Positions 5,801 to 12,211 of a stretch of DNA of 12,689 bases are shown piece by piece. Position numbers and translations under genes: made by a program. This DNA is from an uncultured Clostridia bacterium (GTDB lineage Bacteria > Bacillota > Clostridia > Christensenellales > CAG-917). Where the stretch lies: positions 1-12,689 of the forward strand of contig CANQCC010000036.1 of NCBI GenBank assembly GCA_947589635.1, in the 5' to 3' direction. The first letter of the stretch is position 1, and each line of letters begins with the position of its first letter. The notes under the pieces were generated by a model. The model had not been told where the DNA came from, made no database searches, and saw only the letters and a program-made list of their open reading frames with translations.

Positions 5801-8233
5801 ATGCTAAACGTGAAAAAAAGGGATGGGAGCATAGTCCCGTTCAATCTGAACAAAATCAAGGTCGCGATCGAGAAGGCTTTTGCCGCGGTGGGCAAAAACT
5901 ACAACGAAGATATTCTCGATCTTCTGGCGCTCAGAGTGACTGCGACCTTCAACAGCAAGATAGTCGACGACGTGGTCACCGTCGAGGACGTGCAGGACGC
6001 GGTCGAAGTCGTGCTTATCCAATCAAGCTATGTAGAAGTAGCGAAGGCTTATATTCTATATAGAAAACAACATCAGAAGTTGCGCGACATGCACTCCACC
6101 GTGCTCGACTATAAAAACACCGTCGACAACTATCTGAAGATAAACGATTGGCGAGTCAAAGAAAACTCCACGGTGTCCTACTCCGTCGGCGGACTTATCC
6201 TGTCCAACAGCGGCGCCGTGACGGCAAACTATTGGCTGAGCGAGATCTACGACGACGAGATAGCCAACGCGCACCGCGAGGCGAAGATCCACCTTCACGA
6301 CCTCAGCATGCTGACGGGCTATTGCGCGGGCTGGTCCCTCAAGCAGCTCATCAAAGAGGGCCTTGGCGGCATCCCCGGCAAGATCACGTCCGCTCCCGCA
6401 AGCCACCTCTCCACGCTGTGCAATCAGATGGTCAACTTCCTTGGCATCATGCAGAACGAGTGGGCGGGCGCGCAGGCTTTTTCAAGCTTCGACACCTATC
6501 TTGCCCCCTTCGTCAAAGTGGACAACCTTACCTATAAAGAGGTCAAGCAGTGCATCCAATCCTTCATATACGGCGTGAATACCCCGTCGCGCTGGGGCAC
6601 GCAGGCGCCCTTCACCAACGTCACCCTCGACTGGGTAGTGCCCAACGACCTTGCGGAGCTTCCCGCGATCGTCGGCGGCAAGGATATGGACTTCAAGTAT
6701 AAGGACTGCGTAGAGGAGATGCGCATGATAAACAAGGCGTTCATCGAGATAATGATAGAAGGCGATGCCAACGGCCGCGGTTTCCAATATCCCATCCCGA
6801 CCTACTCCATCACAAGAGACTTCGACTGGTCGGACACCGAAAACAACCGCCTGCTGTTTACGATGACGTCAAAGTACGGCACTCCTTACTTCTCCAACTA
6901 CATCAACAGCGATATGGAGCCGAGCGACGTGCGCAGCATGTGCTGCCGTCTGCGCCTCGACCTGCGCGAGCTGCGTAAAAAATCGGGCGGCTTCTTCGGC
7001 AGCGGCGAGTCCACCGGCTCGGTCGGCGTGGTCACGATAAACATGCCCCGCATAGCCTACGTCGCTACGACGGAAGAGGAGTATTTCAAGGAGCTCGAAC
7101 ACCTTATGAACATCGCGGCGCGCTCCCTCAAGATAAAGCGCAACGTCATCACAAAGCTGCTTGACGAAGGGCTGTATCCCTACACGAAGAGATATCTTGG
7201 CACTTTTGCAAACCACTTCTCCACGATCGGCCTTGTCGGCATGAACGAGGCGTGCCTCAACGCGCGCTGGGTGGGCAAGGACCTCACGCATAAGGAAGCG
7301 CAGGAATTCACAAAGAAGACCCTCAACTTCATGCGCAATAAGCTGAGCGACTACCAGGAGGAGTACGGCGACCTGTACAACCTGGAGGCGACCCCCGCGG
7401 AGTCCACGTCCTATCGCCTTGCCAAGCACGACCGCGAGAAATATCCCAACATCATCTGCGCAAAGTCTGCGGACGGCACGCCCTATTACACCAACAGCTC
7501 GCACCTGCCCGTCGGATACACCGCGGACATCTTCGAAGCGCTTGACATTCAGGACGATTTGCAAACTCTGTACACCTCCGGCACCGTCTTCCACGCCTTC
7601 CTCGGCCAGAAGCTAGACAGCTGGCAGGCGGCGGCAAACCTCGTGAGAAAGATCGCCGAAAATTATAAACTGCCCTACTATACGCTTTCGCCGACATATT
7701 CCATCTGCGCGGATCACGGCTACCTCGTGGGCGAGCAGTACACCTGCCCCATCTGCGGCAAGAAGACGGAAGTTTACAGCCGTATAACCGGCTACTACCG
7801 CCCCGTCCAGAACTGGAACGACGGCAAAGTCGCCGAGTTTAAGGAGCGCAAGGTCTACGACATCGCCACCTCCAAATATCACGGCAAGCCGATAAACGAG
7901 CACGTCTGCACCGACGAGGCGCCCATGATGAGAGGAAGACTTGAAATAGAGGCGGAAAAGAAAGCCGAAGAGGCAACTCCCGCCCCCGCCGCGAACGACA
8001 ACGGACTTATGATCTTCACGACGAAGACCTGCCCCAACTGCAAGATGGCTAAGGCCATGCTCGACAAGGCGGGCATAGGATATGCGGTCATCGACGCGGA
8101 AGACAACGCCGACATCACAAAGTCCTACGGCGTAAAGAAAGCGCCCACACTGCTTGTCCCCAACGGCAACGGCGGCTATGACGTTTACGACAACGCAAGC
8201 AAGATAAAGGGCTATATCGAAAGCGTAAAGTAA
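5801..8233 (+). CDS. nrdD: Anaerobic (class III) ribonucleoside-triphosphate reductase with fused glutaredoxin-like domain
   Basis: An 810-residue glycyl-radical enzyme that reduces ribonucleoside triphosphates to deoxy forms in the anaerobic cytoplasm. AAGGGG lies seven bases before the ATG. Residues 1-95 are an ATP-cone (start VKKRDGSIVPF), the allosteric nucleotide sensor. The barrel contains STLCNQM (Cys207) and RSMCCRLRLDL (Cys381-Cys382), one of which should be the thiyl-radical cysteine. A zinc site is formed by Cys636, Cys649 and Cys652 with a nearby His639, followed by the radical loop RITGYYRPV with Gly664. After an Ala/Glu/Pro-rich linker (711-734), residues 735-810 form a small thioredoxin/glutaredoxin-fold domain with CPNC at 744-747 and a KKAPTLLV cis-Pro-like loop. 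The MCCRL type is known to use thioredoxin-like proteins rather than formate as reductant, so the fused domain is probably the built-in reductant. It is followed 60 bp on by trxB. The activase gene nrdG is not adjacent. Confidence 0.97.
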   Translation: MLNVKKRDGSIVPFNLNKIKVAIEKAFAAVGKNYNEDILDLLALRVTATFNSKIVDDVVTVEDVQDAVEVVLIQSSYVEVAKAYILYRKQHQKLRDMHSTVLDYKNTVDNYLKINDWRVKENSTVSYSVGGLILSNSGAVTANYWLSEIYDDEIANAHREAKIHLHDLSMLTGYCAGWSLKQLIKEGLGGIPGKITSAPASHLSTLCNQMVNFLGIMQNEWAGAQAFSSFDTYLAPFVKVDNLTYKEVKQCIQSFIYGVNTPSRWGTQAPFTNVTLDWVVPNDLAELPAIVGGKDMDFKYKDCVEEMRMINKAFIEIMIEGDANGRGFQYPIPTYSITRDFDWSDTENNRLLFTMTSKYGTPYFSNYINSDMEPSDVRSMCCRLRLDLRELRKKSGGFFGSGESTGSVGVVTINMPRIAYVATTEEEYFKELEHLMNIAARSLKIKRNVITKLLDEGLYPYTKRYLGTFANHFSTIGLVGMNEACLNARWVGKDLTHKEAQEFTKKTLNFMRNKLSDYQEEYGDLYNLEATPAESTSYRLAKHDREKYPNIICAKSADGTPYYTNSSHLPVGYTADIFEALDIQDDLQTLYTSGTVFHAFLGQKLDSWQAAANLVRKIAENYKLPYYTLSPTYSICADHGYLVGEQYTCPICGKKTEVYSRITGYYRPVQNWNDGKVAEFKERKVYDIATSKYHGKPINEHVCTDEAPMMRGRLEIEAEKKAEEATPAPAANDNGLMIFTTKTCPNCKMAKAMLDKAGIGYAVIDAEDNADITKSYGVKKAPTLLVPNGNGGYDVYDNASKIKGYIESVK

Positions 8234-8250
8234 TTTACCGCAAAGTTACA

Positions 8251-8273
8251 TGAGCGGGCAAAACGCCCGCTCA
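8251..8273 (+). terminator. Intercistronic hairpin between nrdD and trxB
   Basis: A perfect 9-bp stem (TGAGCGGGC, loop AAAAC, GCCCGCTCA) is followed by TTTCATAAAA, a poor U-tract. It begins 17 bp after the nrdD stop and ends before the trxB ribosome binding site. It may give partial termination, so that less trxB than nrdD is made, or stabilise the nrdD message. Confidence 0.5.
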
Positions 8274-8293
8274 TTTCATAAAAGGAAAACCTT

Positions 8294-9217
8294 ATGGCAA
8301 AACATTTCGACATAATCGTAATAGGCGCCGGACCCGCCGGAATGACCGCCGCGCTCAATTGCCTGCGCGCGGGCAAGACCGTCCTTGTGCTTGAGGGCGA
8401 AAGCCTTGGCGGACAGATAGCGCTGTCTCCGCGCGTGGAAAACTTCCCGTCCTACCCCATCGCTTCGGGCGAGGAACTTATGGACAAACTGTATTCCCAA
8501 ATAGAGCAGTGGGGCGCGCAAGTGGAGTTTGAATGCGCACAATCCGTGGTTAAAGACGGCAAAACGTTTGTATTAACCACCGATTATGCAACTTACACCT
8601 GCACGTCCGTCATTCTTGCGACCGGCTGCAAACATCGCCATATAGGCGTGGAGCGCGAGGAGGAACTTGTCGGCAACGGCGTAAGTTATTGCGCACTTTG
8701 CGACGGCGCGTTTTATAAGGGCGAGGACGTCGCGGTCATAGGCGACGCCAATACCGCGCTGCAATACGCCCTGCTGCTTGCTGGATATTGCAAGCAGGTA
8801 CATATCTGCGCCCTCTTCGATCGCCTGTTCGCGGACAAGGCGCTTGTCGACCTTGTGCTGGCAAAGCCCAACGTCGACGTCACCTACAACATATCCCTGC
8901 AGGAATTTGTCGGCGAGGACGAGCTGACCTCCCTCCGCTTTGAAAACACAGTCACGCATGAGCCCTACGTCGTAGATTGCAAGTGCGCCTTCATATGCGT
9001 GGGACAGATCCCCCAAAACGAGCCTTTCAAGGACCTCGTCGCCCTCGATCAGAAAGGCTATATCGTCGCGGACGAAAGCTGCGTCACTTCCTGCGAAGGC
9101 GTGTTTGCCGCGGGCGATTGCCGCACCAAAAAGATACGCCAGCTGACCACCGCCGCCTCGGACGGCACCGTCGCCGCCTATGCCGCGTGCGCCTACGTGG
9201 ACAAGGTTTTACACTGA
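8294..9217 (+). CDS. trxB: Thioredoxin-reductase-like flavoprotein with atypical NADPH domain
   Basis: A 307-residue low-molecular-weight thioredoxin reductase homologue of normal family length, which would pass electrons through FAD and a disulfide to thioredoxin-like proteins. AAAGGA lies eight bases before the ATG. FAD motifs are GAGPAG (11-16) and the C-terminal GDCRTKKIRQLTTAASDG (274-291). The redox disulfide is CALC (133-136). The pyridine-nucleotide region is unusual: the canonical GGGNSA-type loop reads GDANTA (150-155), and the HRRxxxR motif that grips the NADPH phosphate is replaced by ICALFDRLFAD (171-181). Known pyridine-nucleotide-independent relatives in clostridia take electrons from ferredoxin, so the donor may not be NADPH. 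The partner is inferred to be the glutaredoxin-like tail of the NrdD encoded just upstream. Confidence 0.85.
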   Translation: MAKHFDIIVIGAGPAGMTAALNCLRAGKTVLVLEGESLGGQIALSPRVENFPSYPIASGEELMDKLYSQIEQWGAQVEFECAQSVVKDGKTFVLTTDYATYTCTSVILATGCKHRHIGVEREEELVGNGVSYCALCDGAFYKGEDVAVIGDANTALQYALLLAGYCKQVHICALFDRLFADKALVDLVLAKPNVDVTYNISLQEFVGEDELTSLRFENTVTHEPYVVDCKCAFICVGQIPQNEPFKDLVALDQKGYIVADESCVTSCEGVFAAGDCRTKKIRQLTTAASDGTVAAYAACAYVDKVLH

Positions 9218-9247
9218 TTGTTTTACTTCACTCCTTTCAAACGGACA

Positions 9248-9275
9248 GCGGAGCGCAATGCGCTCCGCCGTCTTT
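9248..9275 (+). terminator. Terminator after trxB
   Basis: A perfect 9-bp stem (GCGGAGCGC at 9248-9256, GCGCTCCGC at 9260-9268) with a 3-nt loop is followed by CGTCTTTATA. The U-tract is modest. It lies between convergent genes, so it may serve as the boundary for both strands. Confidence 0.65.
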
Positions 9276-9330
9276 ATATCACCTTATATTTTGTAACCTT
9301 TTGCCCTTTTGGACCTTCCTCGGCGCTTAT

Positions 9331-9657
9331 TTACAGCGCGATCAGGCCTATCGAGACCACAACTATCAATATGACCGCTACCACGTCGATAAGGCTGACG
9401 ATGATCCCCGCCGTCGCAAGGCCGCTTCCGCTGCCGCCAAGCTCCTTTGCCTTTGAAAGGCCTACGATGGACAAGATGAACCCGACGATCGGAATGAAAA
9501 ACGCCAATATAAGCCCGACTATCGCGTACGTGTTGGTCTGATTTTCGCCGGACTGCGATTGCGCCGGCGGCTGCGCATAGCCTTTAAGCCGATTGCCGCA
9601 TTTGGGGCAAAACCTGACGTCGTCGTCCACATGCGCCCCACAATTTTTGCAATACAT
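9331..9657 (-). CDS. Zinc-ribbon membrane protein (DUF4190-like)
   Basis: A 108-residue small membrane protein. AGGAGG lies upstream of the ATG at 9657. Residues 3-20 form a zinc ribbon with two CxxC knuckles (Cys3/Cys6, Cys17/Cys20: YCKNCG and FCPKCG). A Gln-rich linker follows, then two membrane segments at about 44-67 and 84-107 joined by a small Lys/Gly/Ser loop (SKAKELGGSGSG). The arrangement zinc ribbon plus two-helix DUF4190 domain is common in Firmicutes, but its function is unknown. The second zinc-ribbon protein upstream has the same layout, so the pair may be paralogues in one transcript, 126 bp apart. Confidence 0.8.
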   Translation of the reverse strand: MYCKNCGAHVDDDVRFCPKCGNRLKGYAQPPAQSQSGENQTNTYAIVGLILAFFIPIVGFILSIVGLSKAKELGGSGSGLATAGIIVSLIDVVAVILIVVVSIGLIAL

Positions 9658-9670
9658 GATCTATCCTCCT

Positions 9671-9707
9671 ATATGGCGATATCTATATGATATGGCGATA
9701 TCTATAT
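9671..9707. repeat. Two perfect 18-bp direct repeats in the leader of the zinc-ribbon gene
   Basis: ATATGGCGATATCTATAT occurs at 9671-9688 and again at 9690-9707, a 19-bp period, with a partial third copy (CGATATG) following. The block abuts the ribosome binding site of the gene starting at 9657 and contains GATATC palindromes and -10-like TATA sequences. It could be tandem operator sites or a slippage-prone tract. Confidence 0.7.
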
Positions 9708-9783
9708 AACGATATGCCTTACGCTTTCCGCCCGTATGTCTTCGCTCGTTCTGCTCAGCGCTTCCCCCGCCTTGTTTTCGTCC

Positions 9784-10131
9784 TCAGATCAACCCGTAGT
9801 AGAACAAGGTCAGCGCGATCGCCACCGCCTGTAAAGCTACCCCCAAAAATATGCATATCGTCGAGACCAATCTCCAGCCCGGAGAGGTCTTCCTCATGCA
9901 CGCCGCCACTACGCAGAGCACGACGCCCGCAAGCGGCACCAAAAACGTGAAGATCAATCCCAACAGCGCGATGATGTTATTATTCTGCGACCCGGCTTTT
10001 TGCGCATTAGCTCCTGCGGCGCTTCCGTCCGCCGACAAGGCTCGCGCGCCGACCGCCTGCTGCTTAGCGCCGCAAAACGGGCAGAATGTCGAGTCGTCGT
10101 CTATTTGTTTTCCGCATCTGTCGCAAATCAT
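9784..10131 (-). CDS. Zinc-ribbon membrane protein
   Basis: A 115-residue protein starting at the ATG at 10131, where GAGG lies seven bases upstream; a TTG five codons earlier is less likely because it would sit over that site. Residues 1-20 form a zinc ribbon (ICDRCG and FCPFCG, two CxxC knuckles). A low-complexity Ala/Gly/Ser/Gln linker leads to two predicted membrane helices at about 51-76 and 85-112 separated by a short MRKTSPGWR loop. The layout matches the neighbouring zinc-ribbon protein but the membrane part is diverged. It is transcribed from a perfect promoter whose spacer is filled by a palindromic operator, divergently from an XRE regulator, which suggests direct repression. Its function is unknown. 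Confidence 0.75.
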   Translation of the reverse strand: MICDRCGKQIDDDSTFCPFCGAKQQAVGARALSADGSAAGANAQKAGSQNNNIIALLGLIFTFLVPLAGVVLCVVAACMRKTSPGWRLVSTICIFLGVALQAVAIALTLFYYGLI

Positions 10132-10162
10132 AATGCAACCTCGCAAAACGTTCGTTTTTTAG

Positions 10163-10215
10163 ATTATATGACAAATCGTCATATTCTGTCAAGTATATGT
10201 ATGACAGAATGTCAT
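10163..10215. promoter_or_regulatory. Divergent promoter with twin palindromic operators
   Basis: Minus-strand TTGACA (10187-10192) and TATAAT (10163-10168), with an 18-bp spacer, form a full-consensus promoter for the zinc-ribbon gene. ATGACAAATCGTCAT (10168-10182) fills the spacer and ATGACAGAATGTCAT (10201-10215) lies just before the XRE gene. Both are ATGAC-N5-GTCAT palindromes with centres 33 bp apart. ATTCTGTCA (10183-10191) and TGACAGAAT (10202-10210) form an additional inverted repeat. A weak plus-strand promoter for the regulator (TCGTCA at 10176, TATGAC at 10200) would overlap operator two. A dimeric repressor, probably the adjacent XRE protein, is expected to control both genes. 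Confidence 0.75.
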
Positions 10216-10225
10216 AGAGGTGGAT

Positions 10226-10435
10226 ATGAAGACAAATCTGCGCACGTTGCGAAAAAATGCGGGGCTCACGCAATTGCAACTTCAGATCGCGACCGGGATA
10301 GACCAGGCGTTGCTGTCCAAATTTGAAAGCGGGGCGCGCGTTCCGCCCACCGAAACGTTGATTCTGCTTGCCGATTTTTACAATGTGAGCTTGGACTATA
10401 TCCTTTGCCGCACCGACTCCCCGTCAATAAAATAA
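10226..10435 (+). CDS. Small XRE-family transcriptional regulator
   Basis: A 69-residue single-domain DNA-binding protein of the cI/XRE helix-turn-helix class. The ATG at 10226 is preferred because GAGG lies five bases upstream; an in-frame GTG at 10220 would overlap that site. The helix-turn-helix runs through LRKNAGLTQLQLQIATG and DQALLSKFESGARVPP, with the usual YNVSLDYIL helix at the C-terminal side. There is no additional ligand domain. Its position, divergent from the zinc-ribbon gene with palindromic operators in between, suggests an autoregulated repressor of that gene. Confidence 0.88.
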   Translation: MKTNLRTLRKNAGLTQLQLQIATGIDQALLSKFESGARVPPTETLILLADFYNVSLDYILCRTDSPSIK

Positions 10436-10485
10436 ACCGCTTTTTCGCTTAACTCGCCCTATTTTCATTAAAAGTCCCAAAGCGG

Positions 10486-10503
10486 CGACAAAACTGTCGT
10501 TTA
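10486..10503 (+). terminator. Possible weak terminator after the XRE gene
   Basis: CGACA, loop AAAC, TGTCG (10486-10499) is followed by TTT, with outer GCGG/CCGC arms (10482-10485, 10504-10507). The U-tract is short. Confidence 0.35.
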
Positions 10504-10516
10504 CCGCCTTTATGGC

Positions 10517-10545
10517 TTGTACTTTTGCCGCGCGGAGTGTATAAT
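10517..10545 (+). promoter_or_regulatory. Candidate promoter for the HAD hydrolase
   Basis: TTGTAC (10517-10522), 17-bp spacer, TATAAT (10540-10545). The -10 is perfect, the -35 poor. Transcription would begin at about 10552, which is the start codon itself. Confidence 0.5.
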
Positions 10546-10551
10546 GGAGGC

Positions 10552-11235
10552 ATGATCAAAGCCGTCTTTATCGACATTGACAACACCGTGATGGACTTCG
10601 ACCGCTGCTCGGAGAGGAGCATGCGCCTGACCTGCGCGGATTGGGACATAGCCTACGACGCGAGCATGTTTGAGGTCTTCAAGCGCTACAACGACCGCCG
10701 CTGGCAAGACATCGAGCGCGGCGAGCTGACCGTAGCGCGCCTTTTTGAGGTGCGCTGGAACGAGGTCTTCGCCTTGCTGGGAGTGCCTATGACGGACGGG
10801 CCCGAATTCGAGCGCGATTTTCACGTCTACCTCAACGTCAGCGACATCCCCGTGGACGGCGCAAGAGAGGCGCTTGAATATCTGCATGGCAAATACAGAG
10901 TGTACGCCGCCTCCAACTCCAACACGATGAAACAGCGCCTGCGCCTTGAAAAGACGGATATGTTGCGCTTTTTCGACGACATATTCCTGTCCGAAGAGCT
11001 TGGCGAGACAAAGCCGTCTCCCGCGTTTTTCGACGCCTGCTTCGCGCGCATAGGCGACCTTTCCCCCTCCGAGACCGTCATGATAGGCGACTCGCTGACC
11101 GCAGACATCCTCGGCGCCGCCTCATATGGCATGACGACCTGCTGGTACAACCATAACCGCCTGCCCTACGACAAATCGTCCCTCCCCGCCGACTTCGTGA
11201 TAAACGACATCCGCGACGTAAAAACCTTTTTATAA
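10552..11235 (+). CDS. HAD-superfamily phosphatase, YjjG-like
   Basis: A 227-residue haloacid-dehalogenase-type phosphatase, probably cytoplasmic. All four motifs are present: I, FIDIDNT (nucleophile Asp8 and general acid Asp10); II, AASNSN (Ser121); III, Lys154 in GETKPSPAFF; IV, MIGDSLTADI (Asp180, Asp185). The helical cap at about 15-95 and the overall length fit the YjjG/YfnB subfamily, whose studied member removes phosphate from pyrimidine deoxynucleotides. That substrate is inferred, not shown. The start is the ATG at 10552, because the family begins with this motif. GGAGG is present but only one base before the ATG, which is too close for normal use, and the -10 box lies just upstream, so the message may be leaderless. 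Confidence 0.87.
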   Translation: MIKAVFIDIDNTVMDFDRCSERSMRLTCADWDIAYDASMFEVFKRYNDRRWQDIERGELTVARLFEVRWNEVFALLGVPMTDGPEFERDFHVYLNVSDIPVDGAREALEYLHGKYRVYAASNSNTMKQRLRLEKTDMLRFFDDIFLSEELGETKPSPAFFDACFARIGDLSPSETVMIGDSLTADILGAASYGMTTCWYNHNRLPYDKSSLPADFVINDIRDVKTFL

Positions 11236-11370
11236 CAAATTCACCACTTTATCTATCCAAATTACCCATATAAACCCCGTTTTCGCAAAATAACCCCCCC
11301 CCTTTCCGCCCTGCTTCCGCTACCCTTTATACTTAATTATTTTTGCCCATTTTATCCGCCGCCCTATCCC
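11236..11370. other. AT/C-rich intergenic tract
   Basis: No gene is visible. It contains a run of nine Cs at 11294-11302. No clear terminator hairpin is seen for the upstream HAD gene. Confidence 0.4.
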
Positions 11371-11722
11371 TTATCCGCCATACACTGTTGATGTTTCACT
11401 GCCCCTCATTGCCCGCCATGCGTTATTGCCGTTCCCTTTCTTTATCAAACACACCTTGCCCTCGGCCTTCCCTCTACCCTCTATGGCTTCCCTTCCCACA
11501 TCTCTATCAAACACTTCTTGCCCATCGCATTTCACTCTATCCACCACAATTTCCGTTCCCACATATTCATCAAATACGATTTGCTCGCCGAATTTCTCTT
11601 ACATATGCGGCTTTCGCAATATACTAGCCGTCGACGTCGTCGCCGATTTGAAGTGAAATTTCCCTCTCGCCCGCCGCCTCAGCTATGCGGGAAGCCGCCT
11701 TCGCCACCACCAATTTTTGCAA
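11371..11722 (-). pseudogene. Possible decayed gene encoding ~21-residue repeats
   Basis: The plus strand here is strongly pyrimidine-rich and the minus strand reads like a damaged gene. From a TTG at 11722 the frame gives AKAASRIAEAAGEREISLQ, then IGDDVDG, a TAG stop (11624-11626), and YIAKAAYVRE. After a frameshift near 11595 it continues with FGEQIVFDEYVGTE and CDGQEVFDRDVGRE. These last two, plus a third copy (GQGVFDKERERQ, in another frame), correspond to three DNA repeats with cores at 11443-11460, 11505-11523 and 11569-11587, 62-64 bp apart. The repeats therefore code for similar peptides of about 21 residues, separated by frame changes. I do not recognise the family. A non-coding tandem repeat remains possible. 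Confidence 0.35.
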
Positions 11723-11737
11723 ACCGCGCCAAATGAC

Positions 11738-11766
11738 TTGTCAAACCGCTCGATCCACGCTATAAT
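11738..11766 (+). promoter_or_regulatory. Promoter for tRNA-Arg
   Basis: TTGTCA (11738-11743), 17-bp spacer, TATAAT (11761-11766), about 60 nt upstream of the mature tRNA 5' end. Confidence 0.75.
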
Positions 11767-11832
11767 CAAATAGTGTCGATTGCGCCCGCCAACCGTCCCG
11801 CCGCAATTGCCGCAACATCTTCGCCCCAATAT

Positions 11833-11909
11833 GTTTCCGTAGCTCAGTAGGATAGAGCGTCCGCCTCCTAAGCGGAAGGTCGTGGGTTCGAATCCCGCCG
11901 GGAACGCCA
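11833..11909 (+). tRNA. tRNA-Arg (anticodon CCT)
   Basis: A complete 77-nt cloverleaf. The acceptor stem is GTTTCCG with CGGGAAC (one G-U pair), the D arm GCTC/GAGC, the anticodon arm TCCGC/GCGGA with loop CTCCTAA giving anticodon CCT, which reads the AGG codon. The variable loop is 5 nt and the T arm is GTGGG-TTCGAAT-CCCGC. Discriminator G is followed by an encoded CCA. It is flanked by its own promoter and terminator, and its 3' end abuts a recombinase remnant. Confidence 0.97.
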
Positions 11910-11912
11910 CCT

Positions 11913-12208
11913 AAAGCCCTACTAAACAGTAGGGTTTTTGCATTTTGTCCGCCTGAAATTTCCGGTATTATTTTGGCTGTTTTTCTTAATACCGATTTTG
12001 ATGTTTCAGTCATCGTCCCCCTCCTTGTTTGAGATTTTGTTGAGCGCTGCTTCGCTTGCGTATCGGGCAGAAAGTGGCTATACACCTTGAGCGTTACCGT
12101 CGAATCGCTGTGTCCCATATAAACAAAAACACATTGGGCTGGGTCGAAATTCCCTAGGCCCACCGCGGCGTGGGCTATCCTCGCCAATTTTTTGGGCAGA
12201 TCAAAAAC
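11913..12208 (-). pseudogene. C-terminal remnant of a tyrosine recombinase (integrase)
   Basis: The minus-strand frame opens at 12208 directly after a TAA and encodes only the end of a phage-type integrase. LARIAHAAVG is followed by YMGHSDSTVTLKVYSHFLPD, which holds the last catalytic His and the nucleophile Tyr (VYSHF). The N-terminal arm-binding and core domains, including both catalytic arginines, are missing, so it cannot be active. The frame has no start codon with a ribosome binding site, and it runs without a stop into the antisense of the tRNA. Its position against a tRNA 3' end is the classic insertion site for such enzymes, so this is the scar of an integrated element. It continues in the same frame after the AT-rich gene upstream, with two adjacent TAA codons between them. 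Confidence 0.75.
11917..11939 (+). terminator. Terminator for tRNA-Arg
   Basis: CCCTACT, loop AAAC, AGTAGGG (11917-11934) followed by TTTTT. A textbook intrinsic terminator eight bases after the CCA end. Confidence 0.9.
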
Positions 12209-12211
12209 TTA

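Noticed and set aside
11741..11911. Continuation of the integrase frame through the tRNA (GGIRTHDLPLRRR...)
   Set aside because: This peptide is the familiar false translation of the antisense strand of a tRNA, not protein.
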